NCBI RefSeq assembly: GCF_965363235.1
Contig: NC_134848.1
Location: 62,334,181 to 62,398,180 of the forward strand
Origin: Mytilus galloprovincialis
Taxonomy: Eukaryota > Mollusca > Bivalvia > Mytilida > Mytilidae
Reading direction: 5' to 3'
DNA length: 64,000 bases
Shown here: positions 1 to 11,900 of the stretch, piece by piece
Layout: every line of letters begins with the position of its first letter
Position numbering within the stretch: position 1 is the stretch's first letter
The notes under the pieces: model-generated
Seen by the model: only the letters and a program-made list of their open reading frames with translations
What the model was told of the DNA's origin: nothing
The model's database searches: none
Program-made: the position numbers and the translations under genes

Positions 1-163
1 TCACTGAACTAGTATATATTTGTTTAGGGGCCAGTTGAAGGACACCTCCGGATGCGGGAATTTCTCGCTACATTGAAGACCTGTTGGTGACCTTCTGCTG
101 TTGTTTTTTTCTATGGTCGGGTTGTTGTCTCTTTGACACATTCCCCATTTCCATTCTCAATTT
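1..163 (+). repeat. Family A repeat: retroelement 3' tail copy
   Basis: This stretch is nearly identical to 16696-16858, the tail of the retroelement at 15563-16860, from the TCACTGAACTAG motif to the closing TCTCAATTTTA. It is cut by the window edge, so its full length is unknown. Other copies lie at 53660-53946 (+), 63547-63875 (-), 50690-50777 (+) and 11395-11535 (-). It is a fossil tail with no coding content. Confidence 0.8.
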
Positions 164-1866
164 TATGAATGTGTATAACTGTAACTTTTTATTGGCCGTT
201 CCTATTTTATTCATATAATAACAAGTTTTCCTATCAAATTCAATCTGACCATCAATTCAATTCAATGTTTTATTAAAGTCTCATCTAACAATTACAATCA
301 ATGATTATTTATTGTAAAACAATAAAACAATCATCTTCCTTTGATTTTAATAGGACGTTTTTCGAAAATTTTAAATACACTTAACACTTAAGTTTATGGG
401 TGGCATATATAAAATTCAAAAATAAGAAAGCAATAATTGAGGTTGTTAAATTTGATATATGCCTTTTTGTGCTCCTTTGTTAAATATTTGTTTTGTTTTT
501 ATTGTGAAAAATATAGTTGTGTTACTTGTTCATCCTGTCATTATTGTGTATGATGTTCTCGTATTGTTGTCTTTCATTTTTGCTAATGTGCTTTTTCTAT
601 ATGCATTTTGGTTTTACTTCAATACATATAGCGTGGCTCTGTACTTATACATCCCTTTATTGTGCTATTGTTGCTTGTCTTTCATTTTTGCTACGTGCTT
701 TGTCTACAATGTATATGCCTTTTTTATGTTTCTTTGTTACATAATAATGACCTGGCTCTGAACTTATACATCCCGTCATTGTGTTACTGTACTATGGTAA
801 ATGTGTGTATTCTTGTCTTTAATTTTTGCTAATCTGCTTGGTCTATGTGCCGTTGTGTTTTTCTTTGGTTTTTTTTAATGATTTAGATTATAACACAATG
901 TTGACTGCTGTATTTTTGACATTTTTACCTTATGTCTATTTGTTTTGTTCACGCAACGTTGTCAATATAATGGAAGTTGATGCGACTGTCATACAAGTGA
1001 GAGGTTTAGCTAGCTATAAAACCAGGTTCAATCCACCATTTTTCTACATAAGAAAATGCTTTACCAAGTCATGAATAAGATAGTTGTTATCCATTCTTTT
1101 GATGTGTTTGAGCTTTTGATTTTGCCATTTGATTAGGGACTTTCGTTTTGAATTTTCCTCGGAGTTCAGTATTTTTGTGATTTTACTTTTTAACACTTAA
1201 CATTACTTCCTTTTTTGATAGTTTGATCTTTGACTTTCACTTTTTATAAAATGTAGATGTTTCTGATGTTTATTGAATGATACTTGATAAAATATTTTTG
1301 AACCAAGAAAGTCTTTTGCATCATATCCAGAAAGAATGATGAGAAAAAAAACTCAGCTCTATTCTAACGGCGCTTTTCTCACAGTGTCTTTGAATCACTT
1401 GATATATAACTTATCAACCTTGAGTATTTTTACAAGTAACTCGTCAGGTGCTATACGTAGAGCAGTACCTGTCAAGTACACTTCTGGTGAAACCTTAGCT
1501 CATTCCCCAATTTTTGATTGGGTTCCTGTTGCTCAGTCTTGGTTTTCTGTGTTGTGTTTTGTTGACTGACAAATAATATAAAAGGGTTATCACACAAATG
1601 TGATAATCAGGGACAAGATCAAGTTCGAAGTTAAACCTCGCGATCTAAAATTGCGCTACGAATCGCCAATTATAAATCCTGCGAAAAATAGACATATGTT
1701 GGTTTAACCCCTATCTTCCCGTAAAACATTATCCTTATTTCTTCTTTTTTTATATATATATAATCGTATGATTGAAACCATGTAAAAAGGGTAATTCAGT
1801 ATTATTTGATATAAACAAATTATTTATTTATACATCATATCTTTTGTTTCACCAAAATGTCACAAA
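164..1866. other. AT-rich non-genic stretch with repeat pieces
   Basis: No convincing exon is seen. The open frames at 459-1074 are T-rich and low in complexity. Two pieces are repeated elsewhere: 955-1130 matches 49845-50005 in the same orientation, and 1080-1190 is the reverse complement of a family F piece found at 26041 and 54205. A short reverse family E fragment lies near 1495-1565. Confidence 0.6.
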
Positions 1867-2007
1867 ATGGCGGTTACGTTACGATATGGAATGGTGGATG
1901 AAATTAAGAATTGCACTGAATTATTAGAGAGACTTGGCTTGACGTTGAACTTTGAAATTGAAACGACACATGTTACTGACGACGCGATAATGTCAATGAG
2001 CATGTAA
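1867..2007 (+). CDS. Candidate 46-residue small ORF
   Basis: An ATG in a good Kozak context (AAAATGG) opens a 46-codon frame ending in TAA. The product starts MAVTLRYGMVDEIKN and has a balanced composition with acidic and leucine-rich stretches, unlike the low-complexity frames around it. It has no signal peptide, membrane segment or motif I recognise. It could be a small gene, an exon of a gene extending upstream or downstream, or chance. No promoter or poly(A) signal was tied to it. No function is proposed. Confidence 0.25.
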   Translation: MAVTLRYGMVDEIKNCTELLERLGLTLNFEIETTHVTDDAIMSMSM

Positions 2008-5000
2008 CTCTATACTATACTTTGTGTATTGAAAAGAAAAATTGTCCTTCTCTGTTTGTTTACTAAATTACCAGATTGTCATTTAAATTGATTGTGGTCA
2101 GTCTACAACAGGTACGGCTGCGTGGTACTTACCCACTTAAATATAAACATAGTAATTATATAGTTTAGACGATTAACGTCTTTGTATGGAAACACATCAT
2201 TTATGTTTAGTTGACTCCTGCCATGTGAACGAACCCTCATTAAAAATAACGGAATTTCTCTCATTTAACAAAAGGATACTTTTCACATATATACACTTAT
2301 AATTTGGCTTGATAGGTGTACCGCAATGTAATTTTTTTTCATTATAGTAAGGCATATACTGCACTGTATACTTTTTGTAAATTCACTACATCAAGAAGGT
2401 TGGTATTGCATTTTTTTTCTATATTATTGTATGCTCTCATTCTGACAAAGGCGTTTTGTCCTTTATCGAGCGCACATCGACCTTTTTGCTGCAGGTGATA
2501 TCAGCTTTTACATTAAGGCACTCAACCTTTTCATATATTTTAACAAAAAACATAGCATGCGTACGAAATTTTATGGAAAGATGAATACATAGGACAAATA
2601 TCTGATACATTGGTGTAAAAAAAGGGGGTCACAAAAATTGAAACCTGATTAGTTTCTGATACCCTTATTCAATCAGCGACCTCGAGTCGGTCATATGTTT
2701 TATCTTAATTGCTCTACCATATTATATACGTTGAAGCTCGAAAACTCTGAAGTATTTTAGCGACTCATCCCAACCTCACATTATAAACTATTGCCCAACC
2801 TCCTTTAGAATTACCAATAATTATTTTGAGCTAGCATATTAACTCGTTAGGATCTCGAAAGGCATCAGAGCAGTTTTCCGACATGATTGCATGATCGGTC
2901 TTGATTTTTGACAGACATTTTCAAAGGTAAGGAGTAGGTTTGATAAGTTTCCGATATTGCCCCTATTTTTAGCTGGCTAAAATTTCTAATGCGAATTTAT
3001 TGACAAATTTTCAATTTAATAATACATGTAACTAAAACAATAACTAGATTTTTGATTGATTTATTCTTCTTTAAAAAGGCTCAAATATCACTAATGTTAT
3101 TTCCCACGAAAAATCATCGAAAAATGACAAATTTACATTGATTTTAAGACTTCTATGATATCTCTTATTGTAACTCAAATATCTGATATGAATTTCTAAC
3201 AATTTTGTCAGCTTTCAAAATCATCTAAATCCTTATACTATATATATATATATGTGTGTGTGTGACGATTTGGGTCTTATGGTTATTAGCCCAATGTTCC
3301 TACTAGATCTACCATGAGCCATACAGATTCCCCTGGAATCAAGATTATAATGTATTTAAAAAGAAAGTGCAAAATAAGGGTCCAAAAATATTTGGTTGAC
3401 GAATAATGGTTTTACACGAGTAATGTGTGGGGCCCTTTATACATGTAGCTTGCTTTTGACCTATAATGGTTTACTTTTATAAAGTGTCACTTGGATGGAG
3501 AGTTGTCTCATTGGCACTCATACCACATCTTCTTAAATATCTATATATCCCATTAAGTATAATGTCTTTTTTCTCTGTATTTCATTCATTTCTCAGTTCC
3601 ATTGGATGAAAATGAAAAAAAAAAAAAAGGGTTGATGTAATTGTTTAAATGTTTCAAATTTTTACTTTTATCTAACTTAAAATACAATGTAGTTTGTCAG
3701 TTGCCGTGATTGAATTCGAAGGAATGGTTAAGCCTGGTGCAAAACGGTAATATTTTCAGTCTTCGGATCATCTCCTGTTGTTTTTTTCCGTATGGATGGT
3801 TGATGCCTTTATTTATGAACTGTGTCATTGACCTACCTTTTAAACATTGAATGTAATTTTGAGACTTTAACTATATAATTATATCAAAATTGAAAGAGTA
3901 GAGTTGAAGTACATTTCTCTTTGTTTTATTTTATTACAATATATCAGTGTGATTGAAAGAGAGATTAAGACGGATGCAAAAAGGTAATATTATACTATTG
4001 ACTGAATATAAATTGAAAGAATATCGATGAGCATCGTGTTTTATCTAAATCTGTTAAAGAGGGACGAAACATACCAGAGGAACATTCAAATACATAAATC
4101 GAAAAAAAACTGGCAACGTCATGGCTACATGTAAAAATGAAAAATACAGACAGAAAACCAATAGAACACAAGACACAACATATACAAATGAAGACTAAGC
4201 CACACGAACCCCACACAATTGGGAGTGATCTCTGGTGCTCCGGAAGGATACGCAGATCCTACAGATTTTATTAAGGAGATTGTAGTCTTATTGGTTATAA
4301 TAAAACACCACATAGTTTGTATGTCTAAATTTTGATTCACATACTGTTGATTAATTATTATTCGTTGGATGCCAATTTTCGTGGCTTTCATGGGTACAGG
4401 TGAACCATGAAATTAAATGTTCAACGAATAACAAATAACTCTCTATAAGCCTGTATGCAGACTTCGGCAAAACCACGAAATTGAATATCCACGAACATGC
4501 AAGTATTCCATAATCCACGAAATTTGATACCCACGAAAATAAATCAATCCACAGTATTGTCCATATAATAATTTTCTATCGACTAATACTTTGCAAAAAC
4601 CTCTTGATATGCAAATATTAATTAATTAACAGTTCCCTTTTGCAATAGTATGGGAATATGTGCGAACCTCGTGACTATAAATCATTGTGTTGTGGTAAGA
4701 TTGTCAATCGTAGCGAGAAAGCTATCCACCCGAGAACTGAAGTAGGTATTAGAATATCAGTTCGTCTCACGATTTACGTTGTTAAGCTGCATAACTAACT
4801 CCTTGATGCATCATAACAAACACTATTCGTTAGCTAAGATGTGAATGTATGACATTACCTTCACCTTCAATCGTGTTTGCGCGTCGAGAGAGATCAAGTT
4901 TATTTACACACTTTATGAACTTGCATAATCTTTTTAGCTCTGACTTTTTGTAAATTTTGCTAATCACTTTTCTAGACTTTTAGTGTATAACACGAGCAAA

Positions 5001-7319
5001 ATAGTATTTTTCAACGTGTAATTTCCTACTGTCGTTAAAAAAATGGACATTCTAGCGGACATTGAAATTCGTCTCCAATGCTACCAATACAAAATAATTA
5101 TTAGAATATTTTTGGAACCGTTCAGTTTTCTTCTGTTCACGATTGTTTTTCTTTTTGAATTTGTTTTATTGCTTTAATAAAAATTGGGAAGAAAAAAAAT
5201 GCTTTATAATCATGGGGACATGAGATAAATTGGCATAATTATTATCTTATTTGTTACTTGCAAAGAAAGAGTACGGTAACTCAATAATTTTAATCCACTA
5301 AATGTTTTTTTCGAAAACATTTTAATAGGCTATTTTTAACTTTACCACAAGCGCTATTTTCCTGTATTTTTTTTCAAATATAATATTGTGGCTTTTAGTC
5401 TAACACAATAAGAAGCCCAATGACCTATACATCTGATTATGGTTTTTTTTTTATAAAAGCACGATATAATTGAACTTTTCAAGTGATAGAGTATTTATTT
5501 TCATATCTATTTGTGTTCTTTACATCTTTAAATATTTTCCTACTGATATTTTACACTTTTTCATTATGTTCTCCGGCAAAAAACTCAAATATCACACAAT
5601 ACAGTATTTGTATTCATTCAATGAAAACAAACAGAATGAACTTTTGATAAGAGTCAATACGTGAATTTCAAGGTTTTTTCTCGATTAAATTGAAACGCAA
5701 TCTAAAAATGTTTTATAAAAGTGTTTAAATTTAATTCAAATTGTATTTACTTTTCATTAAACCATTTTTCTTTTAAAAAACATGATCGATTAATGTAGTG
5801 TCATTTTGCATTTAATTTTTTTCTCGGTAGCCACCCATATTTTCTGAACCTCTAAATATATTAAGTTCATTTAAGGTGTATGATCCCAATTGTCTTGATG
5901 CTATTAGTCAAATACATATATTACTAGCTTAAAATAATTCACACATTTGATCATATATTAGAATTATATTAAATATGGAATTTGCTCATAGTTATTATAG
6001 ATAGTTTACGGTGTTCGTCCGTATGGTGATCTATATAGTTGCTTACACCAACATTCATTCGTTCTTTGCTCTCCGGTGGTAAGTTGTCTCCTTAGAAGTC
6101 ATAACACACCGCTTTATATTTTGATATGAATTTTAACACCCTAAACCCCTATTTTGTATCTAAATCTTTTACTTGGGGGTTGATCGAACATTGATGTAAT
6201 ATGGCTAGTTCTCATTGCTAATCTTTCATGTTGACTTATTTTTATATTTTAACAAATGGAAATTTAACGATTAAGGGAAGATATAAAATCTTAGACAATG
6301 CTTTGATAAGTGGAAGAGTGTTTTTATAATAATTGAAACTGCTGGTGCATTGTTCCGAATAGATATGTCGTGAAAATAACACGAGACACAATCAAATCAA
6401 AGCATATGATCTCGGACCGTTCTCAGACCAATAGATTTATGTGTAGGTCCTGGATGTAATTTTTTTTTTAAATATATAAACCTGCCGAAAACCAGTTTAA
6501 ACGTACATGTACGCAGAAGTTGAAAATAAGAATAGTCATGATAATTATTGTTTATTTAGTTAGTACAATGTCTGTGTAGTTTATAGTTACCAACGAATGA
6601 AGTATCTTACAAACGTTATCATATTGTACGTCATCTCGTACAATACACTCGTCTGACGTCGAATTATCATATGCAAGGATTGTTGCTCCTCTGTTTCAGA
6701 ATAACGACCGTTTAAAAAAACTATTATTAAATGATGGAACTAAAAAGCAGAAAAAACGAACGTTCCGTGTGCCTGTTGTCTAGATATATAATTCATTGAC
6801 AATTTGGCGGGAAATGATTCTCTTTAGATTTTTCGTAATTTTACATTGGCATAATTTTTCTTTCAAATACAATTAGAAAATAACAAGGAGTTTATGATAT
6901 TTTCGAATATAGCCATTAACCTTTATGTAATACAATTTTGAAAAGAAAAGTATGGCTCGGTTGGCAAAATTTTATTGACACCACAAAGATAAAACAAGAT
7001 GATTCCGAATATCTGACAAACATTAAACGACAAGGGTAGAGAACATCCTCGAACTAACATCATAATGTTACATTTTTGCAGAACCATTTATCAATTATTG
7101 TATAGTAGAATATTGATAATTTAAAGTGAAATGTCCTCTTACATGTAGCTTTAACAGAATATTAAAAGAACAGTTTATTTTGGGTGGTATGATTATTTAA
7201 ATGGCTTTATTATTTTACAAATAATGTTGGGAGTCGAGCTTACAATAGCAATTGTATTATTTTGTAGTTTAAATTTATGAACTTCATATGTGTTATATCA
7301 TTTCAGCTAGGAACTTTTT
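2008..7319. other. Long non-genic AT-rich stretch
   Basis: No exon with supported splice sites is seen. The stretch holds a short TA/TG microsatellite near 3239-3263, a reverse piece of family B near 3470-3535 and a family E copy at 4045-4262. Short open frames here, such as 4125-4391 on the minus strand, fall inside the repeats and look incidental. Confidence 0.6.
4045..4262 (+). repeat. Family E dispersed repeat
   Basis: This matches 48655-48862 in the same orientation over about 200 bp, from a ...ACCAGAGG... motif to GCAGATCCT. Reverse-strand relatives lie at 24270-24400 and 61900-62115. No terminal inverted repeat or RNA polymerase III box was seen, so the class is open. Confidence 0.7.
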
Positions 7320-7610
7320 TCTACGGACATAAAGCTGGATATATTATGCTTAACAATTCTACGGAAAATGAGCTGGGAATATTTTGCTTAACAATTCTAC
7401 GGACAGAAAGCTTGGAATATTTTACTTAAGAATTCTAAATACAAAAAGCTTGAAATATTTTCCTTGTCAATTATACGGACTAAAACCTGGAAAAAATTTC
7501 TTTATTAATTATGCGGACTAAAAGCTTGAAATATTTTGTTTCATAATTCTACTAATGAAAAGTGGGAGTGTTTTCTTTAAAAATTATACAAACAAAAGGC
7601 AAGAACTATA
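7320..7610 (+). repeat. Degenerate 38 bp repeats
   Basis: Several diverged units resemble the clean array that follows: each holds a variant of AATTCTACGGACAAAAGCTTGG and then AATATTTT. Unit length and sequence drift here, unlike the uniform units from 7621 on. This is probably the older edge of the same array. Confidence 0.7.
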
Positions 7611-7620
7611 ACTAGTTCAG

Positions 7621-8380
7621 TGTTTGCTTCACAATTCTTCAGACAAAAGGCAAGGAATATTTTGCTTAACAATTCTTCAGACAAAAGGCAAGGAATATTT
7701 TGCTTAACAATTCTTCAGACAAAAGGCAAGGAATATTTTGCTTCACAATTCTTCAGACAAAAGGCAAGGAATATTTTGCTTCACAATTCTTCAGACAAAA
7801 GGCAGGGAATATTTTGCTTAACAATTCTTCAGACAAAAGGCAGGGAATATTTTGCTTAACAATTCTTCAGACAAAAGGCAAGGAATATTTTGCTTCACAA
7901 TTCTTCAGACAAAAGGCAAGGAATATTTTGCTTCACAATTCTTCAGACAAAAGGCAGGGAATATTTTGCTTAACAATTCTTCAGACAAAAGGCAGGGAAT
8001 ATTTTGCTTAACAATTCTTCAGACAAAAGGCAAGGAATATTTTGCTTCACAATTCTTCAGACAAAAGGCAAGGAATATTTTGCTTCACAATTCTTCAGAC
8101 AAAAGGCAGGGAATATTTTGCTTAACAATTCTTCAGACAAAAGGCAGGGAATATTTTGCTTCACAATTCTTCAGACAAAAGGCAAGGAATATTTTGCTTC
8201 ACAATTCTTCAGACAAAAGGCAAGGAATATTTTGCTTCACAATTCTTCAGACAAAAGGCAAGGAATATTTTGCTTCACAATTCTTCAGACAAAAGGCAAG
8301 GAATATTTTGCTTCACAATTCTTCAGACAAAAGGCAAGGGATATTTTGCTTCACAATTCTACGGACAAAAGACAAGGAAT
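7621..8380 (+). repeat. Tandem array, 20 units of 38 bp
   Basis: The core AGACAAAAGG recurs every 38 bp from 7641 to 8325 (19 units), and a 20th, slightly changed unit follows at about 8363. No unit gains or loses a base. Two sites vary (CTTAAC/CTTCAC and CAAGG/CAGGG), and their pattern repeats every four units, giving a 152 bp higher-order repeat. Because 38 is not a multiple of three, each frame rotates through the unit, yet all three plus-strand frames stay open for long runs. The array has no plus-strand ATG, and it abuts the start of the C2H2/homeodomain-like gene. Confidence 0.9.
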
Positions 8381-8388
8381 ACAGTCAC

Positions 8389-8905
8389 ATGATGCAAACG
8401 GATAAAATGAATCTATTAATAGATGGTCAACAAGACCAAAGAGAAAATACGTTACTGTGCTCGTTTTGCTTTCGTATTTTTGATAACTTTAATGATTTAG
8501 AAGATCATCTCATATCACACGACCCGTTAAATCTATCAAATGGTCAATGTGAGGATTACGTAGGCTTCAACTGTGTTAGCGAAAATATAAACTTCGATTC
8601 ACGGAATTCTATGAATACATGTGCGTCTAAATTAATTAAAACAAAACAAAACTATTTTGGTAACCAACAGCAACTATCGCCAGCGATACATTCATTACAA
8701 CAGTTAAAAAACGTCATGTTTAAACGTAAACGTGATAATGATAATGACGAAGAGGCGGAGGATGTCAAAGACAATTGCAAAGAGGAAGATTATGACGACA
8801 CTGACGAGGAGACAGAGGTTGATTACGACTGTGATGAAAAAGACGGAGACGCAGACGAGGAGTCAGGGGTCGATTCCGACGAGGACGACGACAGTGATGA
8901 TGAAA

Positions 8906-8945
<40 letters not shown>

Positions 8946-11900
8946 CGACGACGAGGAGGGGGAAGACAGCGACGAGTCTCAGGATGAAGATAAAGAAGAG
9001 GAGATGGCGGCCATGAACAACGTGAAGGATTGCGACGACCGCGATCGGAACGAACAGAGGAAAGGAGTGAAACGAAAACCGTATAGAGTCAAAGAAGAAG
9101 AGGATAAAATCATAGATAAAAAGATCAGGTAAGTTTAAATTTACTATCGACAAACTATCATACAGATGAGGGTTTTTTTGCTGAAAGAAGTGTTGTAGAC
9201 CTGGAGATATAAAGGTAGTCTAACTAGTTGAGTAAGGGGAGATCTTCTTTGGCTCAATTGGTTAGAGCGCTGCCTTTAGATCCCGAGATTGAGAGTTCGA
9301 ATCCCGCTGGTACCATCCATGGATTTTCACATCATTGGCGCTGCGAGCATCTGCTACTTGTACAAACATTGTAAATAGAATATTGCCTGGCAGTGAGATG
9401 TTAGAATTGGTCATGAGGATTGACCAGCCGGTCAAAGGATACCATGACAGTTCTAGGTGACATCTAGGGAACTGGCCAGAGAGTTTCCGAGTAGAAGTCT
9501 CGGGGTTGTACAGTAGTGGACTTGTGAGTTGCTCGGATGGATGGTACTCAGCCCGAAAAAAGAAAAGGGGGAAGAGTGTTGTAGACCTGGAGATATAAAG
9601 GTAGTCTAACTAGTTGAGTTAGGGGAGATCTTCTTTGGCTCAATTGGTTAGAGCGCTGCCTTTAGATCCCGAGATTGAGAGTTCGAATCCCGCTGGTACC
9701 ATCCATGGATTTTCACATCAGAAGTAAAAAAAAGAGCGACATGTTAAATGATGTAATGACAACTTACCACTTAGAATCATGATACATTTTTATGTATACC
9801 TGCTTTCTGTGCTGTACTGTTGCCCCACTGTCCCAGGTGATGGGAGGGTAAGCGCCTTCAAACTATTATAGTTTGTTGTTTATCTAAAAAAGGAGATGTG
9901 GTATGATTACCAATTAGACAACGCTCCACAGAAACCAAAATGACACAGAAATTATTTACTATAGGTCACCGTACGGCCTTCAACAATGAGCAACGCCCAT
10001 ACCGCATAGTCAGCTATAAAAGACCCCAAAATGACAATGTAAAACAATTCAAACGAGAAAACAAACGACCTTATTTATGTAAAAAAATGAACGAAAAACA
10101 AATATGTAACACATTAACAAACGACAACCACTGAATTACAGGGTCATGAATCATATTTTTTCGTGATTATTTTGTACATAAATCATGCCGTTAGTTTTCT
10201 CGTATGAGTTGTTTTTCATTGGTCATTCTGTGGCCTTTCATAGCTTTTATTGCCCATTGTTGAAGGCCGTAAGATGACGTATACATCTAACTTCTACGAC
10301 ATTTGTGCATTGGTGTCTCATTGGCAATCATATCAAATCTTTTTATTTGTTTAGTCTGGACATTAAGCTAACAGGAAAAAAGCCATGTTCCAAAATGTCA
10401 GAATTGATTAATTTTTTTCAGAAACATTGATCAAATGTCATACACTGAGACTGTTAAATACAAATTACTTATGCAAAGTGATACTATACGAAGATTAGAA
10501 ACTATGGTAAAAACTATGAAGAAATCACCTAGAACATATGAGAATTGCAAGTATTCACCTAGAAAACCCGAGAACAAGATGGAATCACCTAGAATACATA
10601 AGAATAACAACCGCCTCTTTGTGAGTAACACTTTAATAATTGCAAATAATGATATATTAATACCAATTGTACAATTTAGCCGTTTTATGAGGTTCATACA
10701 TGTACGATAACATATTGACCTCGGAATTTGACTGCAAACATATTGACCTCGGACTTTGTTCGCAGTCAATATACTCCTTTCGGGTTGAAATTATCCTCGC
10801 GTGGACTTTTACAAAGGCTATGAGTCTAAATATATTAGTCTCTGTATCTACATTAGGGGTATGGATGCTGTTATATTCCCTGAATTTAATAATACAATCT
10901 GATCAATTCCATTTGGGTTTTGCCCCTTTTTGTTCGTCAATTATTATGTCACACTTGATCAGATATGGTGCATTCATTCCCAAAATGCACCTTAATAAAC
11001 AGCAACCAAAGGAAGGTGATGTTGTTGATATTCTTTAGCTAATGTTGTCCTTAGAATGGACCAATAGCAGCTTGAATATGTCCGTCCCTTATAATATATA
11101 AGAGTTTACTACATTGTAAACCAAAAAATGTTATATATTTTTTAGGCACTAGATGGTGGAATGACAATCCATAAAAGTACTCAGACAGAAAGCATTAATG
11201 AAGGTAGAAACAAATGTTAAAATACTGAATATATACTTGGTAAAATATCAAAACATATGAATTAAACATCGCATTTTTTGTTTTAGTATTTGTAAAACAA
11301 TAATATATGGTACGGTTTTGTTACACAATAAACATTTTTATAAATATATGCCCTTCAACTTATGGTGAAATTTGATGAGTTTTTATTGTCTGTAAAATTG
11401 AGAATGGAAATGGGGAATGTGTCAAAGAGACAACTAAGAACACTCTGGCGCAAAAATGCGGCAGGGATTAACATGTTTTATGAGATCTTAAACCTCCCAT
11501 ATACAATGTACCTCTAGCAAATGTAGAAAAACAGATATATACATGATAGCAATACGCACAGTAAAACTCAGTTTAAGGATGTTCGCTACTTTGTTAAAAC
11601 ATAACAAGCTTTATAAGATTGGTATAAATTGAATGTATATAAATAAAGAAACTAAAAAAGCAGAAAAACGAAGAGGTCCGTTTGCTTGTTTCGAGATATA
11701 AGCCATTGAAAATTTGAAGGGAAATAATTCTCTCTAGATTTTCATAAACTTAACATGGGCACCTACATGTAATCAAATTATGAAAAGAAAAGTAGAGTTT
11801 AGAAGGAAAATTTCGCAGAAGAGAATTATGTATATAATATTCAAATATCTGAAAAGGCATTAAAAATTTTAAGTAGACGATGTTGAGGTTTCAAATCTTA

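Noticed and set aside
459-1074. T-rich frames encoding Phe/Leu/Tyr-rich peptides like membrane proteins
   Set aside because: The composition follows from T-rich DNA; there are imperfect internal repeats and no splice or promoter support.
7621-8380. CRISPR-like regular array
   Set aside because: Units adjoin head to tail with no unique spacers, and the organism is an animal. It is a minisatellite.
8732-9153. Open frames on both strands over the acidic tract (Met-rich on plus, Ile-rich on minus)
   Set aside because: They are shadows of the GAT/GAC repeat that encodes the Asp run of the homeodomain-like gene.
9241-9316. Functional tRNA gene
   Set aside because: A and B boxes are present but the anticodon arm does not pair properly and the unit is duplicated with a SINE-like body.
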